Source of the DNA: Tenrec ecaudatus
Taxonomy: Eukaryota; Chordata; Mammalia; Afrosoricida; Tenrecidae
NCBI RefSeq assembly: GCF_050624435.1
Contig: NC_134548.1
Span: 124,699,583 to 124,763,582, forward strand
DNA: 64,000 bases
Direction of reading: 5' to 3'
The position numbers were made by a program, and so were the translations under genes. Below the pieces are notes generated by a model that saw only the letters and a list, made by a program, of their open reading frames with translations, searched no databases and was not told the origin of the DNA. Shown piece after piece: positions 23,999 through 36,002 of this stretch. Every line of letters starts with the position of its first letter. Position 1 is the first letter of the stretch.

Positions 23999-25000
23999 CC
24001 CACATGATAAAATCTGAAATGACAGGTGAGGTAAGAGATGAGGCCAGTGAGATTGAAAAGGGTTTTAGATCATACAGTAGACTGTGTACATTATTTCTAT
24101 TGTTGGTCACAGAACAAGAAGAAATTACTGAGTTATTTAATCAAATATGTCATCAACCAATTTGCTTTACAAAGATTTCCTTCACTAGAATAGGAAAAAT
24201 AAGTTGGAAAGAGGGCAAGGATAAAAGAACAAACGCAGAAGCAGGGCTGCCAATAGAAGAGTATCACAGAAACTTAGGTGTATATGATGCAGGATCCAGG
24301 TGAGTAATTCAGCTTTGAATGATGGGAATAGAGATGGAAAGGAGGGAATGGATTAGAGGGTTGATTTGGACATATACTTAAAAGAATTTGTAGTTGACTA
24401 GAATGATAAATGAAGATTCTTGAGTGGAAGTTTAGTTTCTAGCATAAGAAACTTGGTAAATTATTCATCTCACTTTAGATAAATAATATCAGAAGAGGAG
24501 TTGAGAACGTGAGAGCAATTGTGATTAGTTCAATTTTGAGCACGTTGAAATGTTTTTGTTTCTGTTTTTCAAATGACATTCTTTGTTTCCCTACTCTCTA
24601 CTGACCTCTAGCCACACTATACTATTTACACCCCCCTAAATGGACTGAAGATACATCCTGTCTCTCTTATGGTGATCTATATTCCTGGGCTGCCTTGGGC
24701 CCTCATCTTTCTTTGTTTATGAATACCCTACTTCTCGCTCTTAATGTAGCTTGGATATTGCCCCGTTTTACTCTTCTCAGTCTCTATTTTGTCATCTCTG
24801 AAATCATTCTAATAAGAATATTTCTTATTTTTGTGAGATAGTTAAACAAGGATGTGTGTGAGAATACTTAAAGCCTGAAGGTGGGAGAATTATGGGGAAA
24901 GTAGTTTCTAGTTTCATCTAGTGCTAAGATTTGAACATTTAAATAAACTCCGCACATTTGTGAATGGCAGAAAGCATCATCCTAATTCTATCTACTCACA
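23999..25000. other. Unassigned sequence
   Basis: The 137-codon plus-strand frame 23890-24303 starts inside MER5A and has no recognisable domain. The pyrimidine-rich stretch 24560-24790 may be an L2 3' remnant. Nothing else is recognisable. Confidence 0.35.
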
Positions 25001-25002
25001 TA

Positions 25003-25165
25003 GCAAAATGGTTGTGGTCCAGTGGATTCTGACTCAGTGACCATAAAGGATAGAGTAGAACTGTCCTCCAGGGTTTCCAACGTTGTAAGTCTTTCCGGAA
25101 GCACTTGTAACATCTTTTTCCTGTATAGGGCTATAACTACTGTGGTACCATAATTCTCCCTAGCC
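25003..25165 (-). mobile_element. AfroSINE, degenerate
   Basis: The string 'agtggattctgactcagtga' followed by 'ggatagagtagaactgtcct' and 'cagggtttccaacgttgtaa' is the reversed AfroSINE tail and middle. Confidence 0.7.
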
Positions 25166-25177
25166 ACATCATACCTT

Positions 25178-26395
25178 TACCCACTGCCATTCCAACTCAT
25201 AGTGACCCCATATGTGGTTTCTGAGGCTGTAAATCATTTTTAAAAATAATTTTATTGGGGGCTCATACAATTCTTATCACCATCCATACATCCATCCATT
25301 GTATAAAGCACATTTGTACATTCGTTACCCTCATCATTCTCAAAATATTTGCTCTCTACATAAGCCCCTGGCATCAGCTCATTTTCCCCCTCCCTCCCCA
25401 ATGCTCCCTCCCTCATGTACCCTTGATAATTTATAAATTATTATTATTTTGTCATATCTTACACTGTATGATGTCTTTCTTCACCCACTTTTCTGTTGTC
25501 CATCCCGCAGGGAAGGGGTTATATGCAGATAATTGTAATCAGTACCCCCACCCTCCAGGTATCACCACTCTCACCACTGGTTCTGAAGGGATCATCTGTC
25601 CTGGATTCCCTGTGTTTCCAGTTCCTGTTTGTACCAGTGTACATCCTCTGGTCTAGCCAGATTTTTAAGGTAGAATTGGGGTCATGAGGGGTAGGGGGAG
25701 GAAGCATTTAGGAACTAGAGGAAAGTTGTAGGTTTCTTTGTTGCTATCCTGTACCCTGACTGACTCGTCTCCTCCCCACGACCCTTCTGTAAGGGGATGT
25801 CCAGTTGCTTACAGATGGGTTTAAGTTCCCCACTCTACACTCCCCCTCATTCACCATGGTATGATTTTTTGTTCTTTGATATCTGATACCTCATCCCTTC
25901 GACACCTTGTGATAACACAGGCTGGTGAGCTTCTTCCATGTGGGCTTTGTTGCTTCTGAGCTAGATGTCCTCTTGTTTATCTTCAAGCCTTTAAGACCCC
26001 AGATGCTATATCTTTTGATATCTGGACACCATCAGCTTTCTTCACCACATTTCCTTATGCACCCATTTGTCTTCAGTGATTGTATCTGGGAGGTGAGCAC
26101 ACAATGATATGATTTTTTTTTGTCCTTTGATGCCCGATAACATCCCTTCAGCACCTCATGATAACACAGGCTCGAGTGCTTCTTCCACATGGACTTTGTT
26201 GCTTCTCAGCTAGATGGCCGTGTATTTACCTTCAAGCCTTTCAGACACCAGATGCTATATCTTTTGATAGAGGTTGTAAATCTTTATGGGAACAGAATGC
26301 CTCAACATTCTCCTTCAGATTGGCTGGTGGGTTTGAACCATTGACTTTCTGGTAACTCATCCAATGCTTAACTGAAAGAGCCACCAGGATTTCCT
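25178..26395 (-). mobile_element. AfroSINE split by an L1
   Basis: Two halves: 25178-25235 ('ccattccaactcatagtgac') and 26270-26395 ('ggctggtgggtttgaaccat', ending 'gccaccagga'). Between them lies the L1 at 25236-26269. The 13-bp string 'gaggctgtaaatc' (25223-25235) recurs as 'gaggttgtaaatc' (26270-26282), a clear TSD of the L1. Confidence 0.85.
25236..26269 (-). mobile_element. L1 LINE, 5'-truncated, 3' UTR only, with TSD
   Basis: The reversed 3' end 'ttttattgggggctcataca' follows a short reversed A tail at 25236-25250. The G-rich tract of L1 3' UTRs appears as its C-rich complement near 25385-25415. Near its 5' end the UTR carries two copies of a roughly 250-bp unit, seen as 'ttgttgcttctgagctagat' (25947-25966) and 'ttgttgcttctcagctagat' (about 26198-26217). 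The 13-bp TSD lies in the host AfroSINE. The 133-codon plus-strand frame is antisense to it. Confidence 0.9.
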
Positions 26396-26429
26396 AACAC
26401 ATTAAAAAACAAACAAATAACAACAACAA

Positions 26430-26525
26430 ACCCAACTCACTGTCAATTCATAGCAGCCCTATACTTTAGGACAGGGTAGAACATCCAAGGCTATAACTCT
26501 TTATGGGAGTAGAAAGTGCTTATAG
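26430..26525 (-). mobile_element. AfroSINE tail fragment
   Basis: The string 'actcactgtcaattcatagc' then 'tttaggacagggtagaacat' is the reversed SINE tail. The head is missing. Confidence 0.7.
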
Positions 26526-27240
26526 ACACCAAACCAATACACTTAAGTGCTAAAATATATGCTACAATTATAATAGCGTAATCAGTGGAATCAAGTAACC
26601 TATCACCTGAAGTGATAGAGAATATACAGAATTCAGAGGTTGTAGTGAGAATTTGGATATATGGAAAGGAGAGAGAGCATTGTGTGTCAGTGCAATCGCA
26701 AAATCAAAATACTAGAGTCAGGAATTAGTATAGCTTGTGCCTAATACAAATGATAAGTGATTAGGCTAACAAAAAATAGGTTAGGACAGAAAGAAAAAGA
26801 CACTTGGTATGGGCAAGAATCGGTGTTTGCAAGGTCTTGAAAACAAGACAGAGTGATTTGTTCTTAATATAATGATGAATAAGGGACCTATTCAAGTTCC
26901 TAAGAGAGAACATAAGAAGCATATATGATAAGTCTGCAAGCAGTACTAAATATGCTTGTATTGAAAGCGTATTAAACACTGGAAAAGGAAATTTCTTTAT
27001 TTATGAGGTTTTGCTCATGGTCTAAAGTAGAAGTGCTGAGGGTCAGAATGAATGGAATGATTGTGGACTATGAAAGAAAGGTGAAAGAAAACAACGTGGG
27101 ACTTTGTCGATTGTAGAAATAGTAAATGAATGAATGCTACAATCCTAAGAGTTCAACCAGGGTTGCACATAGAGATGCATATTTAAGTTCACACTTTAGA
27201 CATTTACAGGTCTTCCATTCAGAAAAGGGTGTATCTCCCA
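26526..27240. other. Unassigned sequence
   Basis: No recognisable gene, RNA or repeat. The 72-codon minus-strand frame has no family features. Confidence 0.35.
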
Positions 27241-27245
27241 ATATA

Positions 27246-27332
27246 TGAGGGCTTTTAAAAGCTTGTGGAAAAATTATCTTTTAATTCCATAATTCCATTT
27301 TTCTTATGAAGTTTTGGAAACCCTTTATATGT
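27246..27332 (+). mobile_element. Short palindromic mariner-like MITE, second copy
   Basis: Left 'gagggcttttaaaagcttgt' and right 'tatgaagttttggaaaccct' are imperfect inverted repeats. The layout matches the copy at 13343-13428. Confidence 0.65.
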
Positions 27333-27549
27333 AATTCAAAGTAAAAAAAGTTTTAAACCCTAAAATAAATTAGGAAATCCAAAAAGATAATCTTTTTCTC
27401 ATACCTGTGTCTATGCTTCAAAAATATTCATTAATATTTGTTATCCACACATTGATAACCCGTAGGCGCAATTTTCATCTGTCCATTAAGCAATCCATCA
27501 CTGATTATATAATTAGATAACAATGCACACAGCATGGTAGTTCAGTTAC

Positions 27550-27665
27550 AAAAGTGGTTTCGTAAACGTAATCTCATTTCATCAAACAATTCTATGAAGT
27601 CTATTTACTCATTTTACACTAAAGCACAGAATTAATATTAAGTGACTTGTCCAGGGTCAGAGAAA
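27550..27665 (+). mobile_element. MIR SINE fragment
   Basis: The strings 'attctatgaagtctatttac' and 'aagtgacttgtccagggtca' match the MIR core on the plus strand. Confidence 0.7.
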
Positions 27666-27772
27666 GGTCATTTTACTTCTCTATACCTGAGCTTTCTCCT
27701 CTATAAGATGATGATAATAATAGTACCTTCACAATTTAGCTGTGAAAATCAATTTAGAGGAAATATGTTTAA
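27666..27772 (-). mobile_element. MIR SINE fragment, opposite strand
   Basis: The string 'cttctctatacctgagcttt' followed by 'aagatgatgataataatagt' is the MIR core in reverse. It abuts the plus-strand MIR head to tail. Confidence 0.65.
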
Positions 27773-28539
27773 CGGCCTAAGCTACTGACATATAGAGATC
27801 TTGACATAAATATTTACAAAACATTACAGAATGTAAGTCTTATTGGGATCACCAGAACCTTGGGAAATTCCTTTTCATCAGTGCATTAGCTCTGAATATT
27901 TTGGAGCAGATCTCACTATTTTAAAACCTGAGGCTAAAAAGAACCAGGGATTTAAATCAAGAGTAAAGTCAACAAGTGTACACCAAGATGTGTTAACCAG
28001 GGAAGGGAGTCTATTAGATATGCTGAATGTTTCCATCACAGTCAATATCTGTAGGAAACACCCAAATGCACTCACTCCTTCATTCACGAATCCTTCAGCA
28101 CAACCATCTGAAGAGAATACTGAAGGTAGACATCTATCTCCATACATGAATTTTGAGAACATTGCACAGTGCCAGGGCTGATTTATGAGACTCTTTCACT
28201 AAAATGGATAAATGTATTATTAGGAATACTGATAATAAGGTTCATAACTCACAAATATGCCATTTGTACCATTAAAAATATGTCACTGTCAAAGTTTCTC
28301 ATCTCCTCCTCGGATCTGTGGCATGCTGCACAATGTCGTAAATGTGAAAAATACTTGATATACTTTTTGGTGACAATTCAGTAATTCAAATACTGGTAAA
28401 GTGCCAGGCGAATGCACTGGCCTAGATGCTGCATATTTTTCATCAACTAAGGTCAAGATCAGAGGGCACTCTTTTTTGGGGGGGAGATAATTTTTAAAGG
28501 GGAAACTGGCACAAAGATTTTTCTGAACAACTTCTACTT
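27773..28539. other. Unassigned; open on both strands
   Basis: Overlapping open frames of 112 codons (+, 27843-28181) and 94 codons (-, 27878-28162) cover the same DNA. Neither shows a recognisable domain, and I regard both as chance. Confidence 0.35.
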
Positions 28540-28742
28540 AAGAATGAATGTTTCAAAGGGCTTAAGCGGAGAGCAAATGCTTTGAAATTGATTAGGGCAA
28601 AGAATGTGCAGATGTGCTTTATGCAATTGCTGTATGTATATGTATGGATTGTGATAAGAGTTGTATGAGCCCCTAATAAAATGTAAAAAAAAGATAAGCC
28701 AAAAAACAGAACAAACAAACAAAAAAGAATGAATGTTTCAAA
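28540..28742 (+). mobile_element. L1 LINE, 165-bp 5'-truncated insertion with 18-bp TSD
   Basis: The 18-bp string 'aagaatgaatgtttcaaa' occurs at 28540-28557 and again at 28725-28742. Between them are the last ~120 bp of the L1 3' UTR, an AATAAA signal (28675-28680), and an A-rich tail interrupted by other bases. The perfect duplication marks a fairly recent insertion. The 118-codon minus-strand frame is antisense to it. Confidence 0.95.
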
Positions 28743-29737
28743 CTTACTCTGGGAATCAGTCTTAATGAGAGGGCCCAAAATAACAATCAAAGAAAACCAC
28801 ACTGTCTTTTTATTCTGCCTGATTAAGTATTCTGAGTAAGAAACCACCAAGACTTGCCGAATCTTTATCTTCCTAATTTTCAGGCACGGTCAGTCTTCTT
28901 CAAGCCTAATGATTTCGTCCTTCGTTCATCATGTTTTAAATAAGCAAAGTTATGCTGAGGACTGAGACTGTTTAAATGTCATTAATTTCTTGGAGTACCC
29001 TACAACATGATTGTGAGTCATTCTGGAGTCTTATAAACAATTGAAATCTTGCTACATTGGCTGAAATAAATGAACATAATATCGCCAGCTAGTTTTCGCA
29101 TGTGTAAAATATGGGTATTAATAACTAGCTTGCCTACCTCACAGAGTTTTTTCCCCAGAACTGCAGGGTGAAATGGAGAAAATATCTGTGAAAGTGTTCT
29201 ATATACTATAATATAAAGCATTAAATATATGGTAATTTTCATTCCAGTTCTTTACTTCACCATAGAGTTTCTCTATTGATTGATTTTATACATCACTACA
29301 TGTTCGTTATTGAGCCTCTTACAACCACACTTTCCTGAAGACAGATATCTGTGAGGTACATTTATGAAATACGCTTTTTCCTTGGATACCTCAGACAAAA
29401 CTTATGCCAGAGAGAAGCTGGACTCTGAGAATGCGTCCCTCACACTCAATTCTGAAGAATAAAATTTGATTAATTAAGGTTCTGGTGATTGGCTTTACTT
29501 TACTAATATATTAACCTTCTTTAAGCACATTAAAGACCCATAAAATAGTGGGAAATATTCTGTTTTAAGACAATATCACTGTGTCTTGTTTTAGAATAAA
29601 CAATGTAGGACTCTCTGAACTAAGCAGACCAAGAGGATGATTTGTTGCTATACACTAATTTATATTACAAGTCTCACTCACTGCCATTAAATTAATTTTG
29701 AAGTAGATGATCTTAAATAATACTCTTAGTGTGTTCA
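28743..29737. other. Unassigned sequence
   Basis: No recognisable gene, RNA gene or repeat. Confidence 0.4.
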
Positions 29738-29838
29738 CTTCTTCGTTTAGTCATTTATTTGAGAAATATTTATTAAACATCAATTATATGTCACGCACTA
29801 TTCTAAATGATAGGGCAGATCCAAGGCTATGAGAGTAT
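29738..29838 (-). mobile_element. L2 LINE 3' end fragment
   Basis: The string 'gagaaatatttattaaacat' followed by 'caattatatgtcacgcacta' is the reversed L2 3' end. Confidence 0.6.
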
Positions 29839-30434
29839 GATGAGGAAAGATACACTGTTGACAGCATAGAAAGGTAAGATAGAAGGTTATATAGAAATGC
29901 ACAAGGGTTTTGTGCCCTTGGAATGCCAGGATACAAAAAGGGAGAAATTAATGATTGATGAAAGGACTGACTAGATAGTGCTTGGATGTAAGGACTGGGC
30001 CAGACTAAAACGGCCTGGATGATGGTGACCCATGGAAGTGTCCATTCCTGTGAAGTGAACTATTGGATTTGCATTTGAGAGAGAACATGGTGTCGTTTTC
30101 CTTTTTCTCTGGCATTCTGTTCAAAGGGTTATAGCAGCCGTAGAGAGGAAAATGGAGACATTATGAAAAACCCTATCTTGAGTGATTCGAAAGCAGATAA
30201 GTAGATGTTTATTTTTTAAGTGATTCATGAGAGAAGAATACAAATCAATATAATTAAAGGAACCATGAACTAAGTATGTCTCACAGAATATTTCCATAAA
30301 GCAGGATGGATGGAGGAGGGTAGTCTACATGTTTTCTTAAAGTAATGAAGACAACATATAATGCAGTTTGCTTTGGTACAGCCCCAATTTATGGCAGCTG
30401 TCCCAGTATTATTAGTAATAACAAATCTGCTTCT
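29839..30434. other. Unassigned sequence
   Basis: It may continue the L2 of 29738-29838, but no firm match is visible. Confidence 0.35.
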
Positions 30435-30620
30435 GGAAAGAGTGGGAGAAAAATATGAGACAGATCTCAAAATCATATGAGAGACCAAGTTTATTGGTTG
30501 GATACAGATTGGTGGGACTCCCAAGACTCTGGTATTCAGTCACCCTTCAGGTCTGGAACAGAACTCACACCCTCACTCCCGTTATAATAACCAACGATTT
30601 AAGATTAAAAAGTCAGAATT
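30435..30620 (+). mobile_element. L1 3' region fragment
   Basis: The string 'gagtgggagaaaaatatgag' and the downstream 'ggtctggaacagaactcaca' parallel 51065-51200 ('gagtgggagaaaaatgttga' / 'gttctggaaatgaacttacc'). This is the stretch just after the L1 coding region. Confidence 0.6.
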
Positions 30621-31305
30621 TAACCAAAGACAGAGGGTAAGGTAATAAGGAGTAGAAACATGAAACTCTGGAAAGAAGTAGAACATTGATGGTACATTGA
30701 GGGGATTAAAAGAGATGAGTTAACTGAAATGTACATTAAATTGTTGACTGTAAAACCGAGGATCTTTTTTGTACAACTTCACCTAAATTCTTTTTAATCA
30801 ATTCATTCTAAAACATTTCCAATGTGCATAACAAATTACATGAGCAATTTGTATATTTGTTGGAAGTCTGTGAGAAATTTGAAATTCCAACTTCCGGTCT
30901 AGACAGAGCAAAGTGAAGCATCTTCTATATTTGCTTCAACCTAGAAGACTGGACACTCCCAACAAAGGTAAGCACAAGATGAGCAAATATTTGTTAAACC
31001 TGGAGCAGCTGAGGCTCCAGGTCATACCCTGTAAACAGCAAGTGCAAGCAGGAATTTCCCTCAGGAAACTTCCCTAAGACATTCAGCTCTCCGGAATGGT
31101 ACTTGCCTAATAACCATATATAAAGTTTAAGTTTTCAAAACAGATGCATTCAGTAATTAACACAGGGAATAAAATGGATAAATTTTAAGGAGAAATTAAA
31201 TTTAATGTCTATACTCAGCTCCTGACTGAGTGAGGAACTAGAAAATGGAAATATCATTTTGGGTATCTACAGACTTGGGTCAGTAAAATGCCCACTAGTG
31301 ATTCT
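30621..31305. other. Unassigned sequence
   Basis: No firm match. The segment 30880-31110 ('actggacactcccaacaaag') has an ordered, repeat-like look, but I could not place it in a family. Confidence 0.35.
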
Positions 31306-31307
31306 TA

Positions 31308-31502
31308 GGCAGTATCATGGTTGCGAGTTGGACAGATAGCTGCAAAGTCTATAGTTCAAAACCACCAGCCACTCCTCAGGACAAAGATAGGAATTTCTGC
31401 TCCTATAAAGAGTTATGGTCTCAGAAACTCATAGGGGCCGTTTGCGTTTGCCCTATATGATCTCTCTGATTCAGCACCAACTCAATGGCAGTGAGTTAGT
31501 TA
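31308..31502 (+). mobile_element. AfroSINE
   Basis: Head near 31310, 'aaaaccaccagccactcctc' in the box B region, and tail 'agcaccaactcaatggcagt'. Confidence 0.8.
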
Positions 31503-31565
31503 TGGTTAATAAAATTATAATTTTATTTAAAATATGCATATAATAAACTCAAGTTTGAGATCCAC

Positions 31566-32092
31566 TGTGATGGTTGAGCTTGTGTGTCAACTTGGCTGGG
31601 CCATGATTCTCAGAAATTTTGCAGTTGTAATAATGTTATTTGGCAGTTTGACAATTTTAGAATAATGTAATTATTTCCCCATGATATACATAGATAGAGA
31701 GATAGAGATATGATGTGACCAGCCAATCAATTGTAAGGAGAGTTTCTTTGGAGGATTGGACTAGATCTTTTATACATATATAGCAAAGTTGGGTTGCTTT
31801 CTTTGGAATCCACATCTGACTTTTCATCACCTGACCATTAGTTCTTGAAATTCATCAGTCTCCACAACCCTTAAGTCAGTAGCCTTCCAGGGTCCTGGAT
31901 TCATCAACAGTTATGTGCACCAAGAGGAGTCTGTAACCTTCCATCTGTCCCACAGACTGGAGACTTGGGGCACTCTCTGCATCCTTGGGAACCACCCCCC
32001 TCTCTATATGTATACATACACAAAGACCTACACCTGCCCCCTCCACATTTCGTTTTTTTCCTTAGACATCTACTTTATATCAAATAAAATTT
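31566..32092 (+). mobile_element. ERVL/MLT2-like LTR
   Basis: It begins 'tgtgatggttgagcttgtgt' and continues 'caacttggctgggccatgat', the typical 5' end of MLT2-type LTRs. An AATAAA-like polyadenylation region occurs near 32080. The expected 3' end is missing, so it is truncated. No internal retroviral sequence follows. A tetranucleotide tract (31686-31710) has expanded inside. Confidence 0.75.
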
Positions 32093-32685
32093 TAAATTGC
32101 TAGTAACATATTCTGTACATTCTCTGCTGAATAGAATTATAAAACGATGGCATGATCAAGAAAGCGTATCTTGACATCCACCAAGGATAAAGTGGGAAGG
32201 CACCTAATAATCTTCTACCAAAAGAAAACTCATTCCCAGAAGCGCACTTTAAAAAGCCCATTAAAATTAAAACATAATAATTTATACTGGTAATATTTCA
32301 TGCTAGGAATTCCTTTGCAGCCAATTATTTATAATTAAAAAAATACAAGCTTGCTTCTCAAGTTGCAAATCTCAATTGACTCTAATATAGAACTAATTCC
32401 CAAAGATTAGTACCCCTTTTATGTAATATGACACAAAAACTCAAGATAAAATTATAATAAGATGTAATCAAGACACATTAAATAAGCAAAATTGTACATA
32501 AGAGTAATACTCTATGCAAAAAACTCTGATAAATCTAGACACCACAAAGTGCAGACTTGGTCCTAATTAAAGGGTAATTTCATTGAGAAAATAGTCATTG
32601 ACTAGATCTTGAAGGATTCAAGCCTTTCCATTGTAATTGAGACCATTACAGAATAGAACTCTTCAAAGACTGGCTGCTGTTCTCT
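32093..32685. other. Unassigned AT-rich sequence
   Basis: No recognisable gene or repeat. Confidence 0.4.
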
Positions 32686-32689
32686 TTTA

Positions 32690-32882
32690 TCAAAAGGAAG
32701 TTTTATTGACATATAACTCATGTACCATATAATTTAATGGCTTAAATATATTTTTAAGTGTGCAATCATTTTCCTTCATTCTTGTACCCATTATTAGCTC
32801 CCCATTACCTCAAAACCTGTTTTAGAACTATTAATCCAGCTAATGTTCTCTCTTTTTTCTTTTCCAAGGGTCCAATGGGCTT
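32690..32882 (-). mobile_element. L1 3' end fragment, old
   Basis: The string 'ttttattgacatataactca' followed by 'ttattagctccccattacct' parallels 56525-56650. It is a reversed L1 3' end. Confidence 0.6.
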
Positions 32883-32929
32883 GTTCATAAAGCATGCGGA
32901 AATTAGGTTATAATTGAAAAGAGCTTTCA

Positions 32930-33915
32930 ACTATGAGGCATAATGATATGTTTAAATATTATGATATTTTGACCCCAATCGATACTCACCTTCATGAAAT
33001 GATCTTTGAAGAAAAGAGTGCATGGCAAAGTGTGGTAAAGAAAGAAAATGGTGCCTGGCTATCTATCAATCAGACTAGTGTCTGGGGCTTTAAGGGCTTG
33101 TATTCAAGTAAACAGGCATCTATGTGAGAAGTCAACTAAGTCCACATGGAAGAAGTACGCCAGCTTGTGGGATCCAAAGGTGACAATAGTAAATTTCAAA
33201 TACAATGAAGGGAAGAGTATCAGAGTTAAAGTTATGACAACCCAATTGGTAGAAGGCTATAAAAGACTGTGGGAGACCCAAACTCATCTGCAGAGTAACT
33301 AGTTAGATTAATCTGCTGGCAGACTCCCACTAGCCGCAGGCAAGGGTCTTACTATTAGACAGAGGTCACTGCAATCTTGATTGTGCTGGATCGAACTTTA
33401 TACTTGGTCAGTTAACCTCCCTGTTGACCCAACCTGAATGTTCTAGGTGTAAGTATCTTTAGCAAGTTCCATGAGAAAAATTTCTTCCCTGGCTTTCTCA
33501 ATTTGCAGGCTGGTTTTTTCTTTCTTACTCATTAATATTTTTTAGTCTTTAAATTATTTTATCCTTATTTTATTTTAATTTTGTTCTTTATTGTTTCTGT
33601 TGGGTTTCTCAGTTTGTGCAGTACAGAACGAGTGGATGCATAGAGATAATAACTTATGCAAGGGTTAATAGGGGTGTAGGGATGGGGTAGGAGATAGGGA
33701 GGGTAAGGGTATTTCAGGAGTAAACAATGAATGCAAGAGTGGGGAGAGAGCACTAGAACTGATTGTGATTACACAACTTACATTGAAGGTGATTTACCCA
33801 TGGGGGTGTTCTAAAAATGGCTGTTATAATGATTGTATAATTCTTCTTGACATGATTAAATAACTGAACCATTCAATTGCATGGTATGGGAATTATGTGC
33901 CAATGAAAATGCAAA
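32930..33915 (+). mobile_element. L1 3' UTR, old, nearly complete
   Basis: It contains one copy of the UTR unit ('ggtgcctggctatctatcaa', 'gtgtctggggctttaagggc', 'gtccacatggaagaagtacg'). A T-rich stretch (33490-33600) follows, then a terminus 'atggtatgggaattatgtgc' with 'caatgaaaatgc', similar to 39760-39800. This is an older sub-family than the G-rich-tailed copies. Confidence 0.75.
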
Positions 33916-34903
33916 AAATTTTTGATGTTAATTGGAAAGTTATAGTCACAGGAATGAACTCATTTTGCTTGTAATAATGTTAACATTGAATCATCATTAA
34001 TGGAAGAAACTTTATATTTGATAAAGTACTTGTTTTGATGCCAAACTTCTTGTTGTAGTTCTCAGTGTAAATATGTACATTCTATCCTTTGTTTAGTCAA
34101 GCAAAAGTGTGTCAGTTGACATCATCTGAGTTACTAATTTATTCTTTTATAGAATAGCTTGTTTTCTTCATGTGCCCACTTTCTAGAGAATTAAAGAACA
34201 ATATGAATCAATAACTTTGTGTCTTATAAGTAAACTTAACTTCTTTAGAAACTGAAGAGCTCTTATTTTTTAAGTGTGTTGTAAATGCCATCTTTTATTC
34301 CATTTGAAAAGGGACCTTTATTAAATTGAATATCATGATGAAACTACATAGGAAAACAAAAGGTTTTACATACAGTGCAATTTTATATGTTTCAAAATAA
34401 TTAAATTGTTCTGATTACTGTAATCAGATAAATAAAATGAAGTAGTACTGTCCACTGAGAGTCATTAAGTTAGATATTGTTTACAGGAAATTATACATTG
34501 AAAGTTCTTAAGAAACATATGCAAGTGATAAAGTTAACAATGAGGTACACATTTTTTGTTACAAGTCCCCAATGGGATACTCTCTGTAATGAATTTGAAG
34601 TCATGCTCTACTTGGCAAAATAAAAATCTGTGTTGCATGGTGCTCAGTGAACATCACATGGGTGAGTTTCTGGAAGGCATTTATCACGTATTCTGAACTT
34701 CAAAAGAATAGTGGATTTGACACACAAATTCATCTCAGTTAAAGTTCATCTCAGTTCTTTTCTTGTCAGCCTCTAGTTTACTCTATCTTATTTAAGAAAA
34801 CTGAAACTAAGCTAGGTAAAGCAATTTCCTTAAGCTTCCATAACGGGGGGTAGAGGTAAAATGAAAATTCATGTCTCTTATGTCTCATTTTTCTTTCTTT
34901 TTT
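33916..34903. other. Unassigned AT-rich sequence
   Basis: No recognisable gene, RNA or repeat. Confidence 0.4.
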
Positions 34904-34904
34904 T

Positions 34905-35003
34905 TAACAATTTATTAGGGGCTCATACAACTCTTATCACAGTCCATCCATATACATACATCAATTGTATAAAGCACATCTGTACATTCTTTGCCCTAAT
35001 CAT
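34905..35003 (-). mobile_element. L1 3' end, about 95 bp
   Basis: After a T run, 'aatttattaggggctcatac' and 'catcaattgtataaagcaca' are the reversed L1 3' end. It stops after about 95 bp, and another copy of the same end starts 30 bp later. Confidence 0.85.
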
Positions 35004-35029
35004 TTTCTTATTTTTTTCTCCTCTTTTCT

Positions 35030-35665
35030 TTTTTTACATTTTATTAGGGACTCATACAACTATTATCACAATCCATACATATACATACATCAATTGTATA
35101 AAGCACATCCATACATTCCCTGCCCCAATCATTCTCAAAGCATTTGCTCTCCACTTAAGACCTTTGCATCAGATCCTCTTTTTTTTCCCTCCCTCCCCGC
35201 TCCCCCCTCCCTCATGTGCCCTTGGTAATTTATACATCGTTATTTTGTCATATCTTGCCCTATCCAGAGTCTCCTCCCCCCCTTCTCCGCCGTCCCTCCC
35301 CCAGGGAGGAGGTCACATGTGGATCCTTGTAATCAGTTCCCCCTTTCCAACCCACTCACCCTCCACTCTCCCAGCATCGCCCCTGACACCCTTGGTCCTG
35401 AAGGTATCATCCACCCTGGATTCCCTGTGCCTCCAGCCCTCATATGTACCAGTGTGCAACCTCTGCCCTATCCAGCCCTGCAAGGTAGAATTCGGATCAT
35501 GGTAGTTGGGGGGAGGAAGCATCCAGGATCTGGGGGAAAGCTGTGTTCTTCATCGGTACTACCTCGCACCCTAATTAACCCATCTCCTCTCCTAAACCCC
35601 TCTATGAGGGGATCTCCATTGGCCGACACTTGGGCCTTGGGTCTCCACTCTGCACTTCCCCCTTC
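35030..35665 (-). mobile_element. L1 3' UTR, 5'-truncated
   Basis: Reversed end 'attttattagggactcatac', then the C-rich complement of the L1 G-rich tract (35190-35310), then 'gcaaggtagaattcggatca' and 'catctcctctcctaaacccc'. The 214-codon plus-strand open frame (34861-35505) and the 147-codon one overlap this antisense. They are long only because the C-rich strand lacks stop codons. Confidence 0.9.
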
Positions 35666-35669
35666 ATTC

Positions 35670-35752
35670 AATATATATATACACACACACACACACACAT
35701 ACACACACATACACACACACATATTTATATGCATATACACACATATATCATT
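35670..35752. repeat. (TA)n/(CA)n microsatellite
   Basis: A short TA run followed by about 35 CA-like units with periodic 'ta' interruptions, adjoining the truncated L1. Confidence 0.95.
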
Positions 35753-35784
35753 TTTCTTATAGAAACATATGTTATGTCAAACAC

Positions 35785-36002
35785 CAAACCTAATCCCATC
35801 AAGCAAACTCCAACTTCCATTGACCCTATAGGATGAGAACTGCTTCGTGAGATTTAGAAGCCAGGCTGTCTTTACCAGTGCAGACATTCTCATCTTTCTC
35901 TGGAGGAGCATCCAAGTTTTAAATCCCCTCCACTGTGGGTAGCAGGCCCATGCATACACAGCAGTGCTACCATACACAACAGTGCTAGCAAGGCTCCTTT
36001 GT
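35785..36002 (-). mobile_element. AfroSINE
   Basis: Reversed tail ('ccattgaccctataggatga'), middle ('cattctcatctttctctgga') and head ('gctagcaaggctcc'). A short duplication, 'acagcagtgctaccata' then 'acaacagtgctagc', sits near the head. Confidence 0.8.

Noticed and set aside
23890..24303. 137-codon plus-strand frame
   Set aside because: It begins within MER5A, has no recognisable domain and no codon bias I can see.
25255..25656. 133-codon plus-strand frame
   Set aside because: Antisense of L1 3' UTR on the minus strand.
34861..35505. 214-codon plus-strand open frame, the longest in the window
   Set aside because: It is the antisense of two L1 3' ends. The C-rich complement of the G-rich L1 tract is poor in stop codons, so the length is a composition effect.
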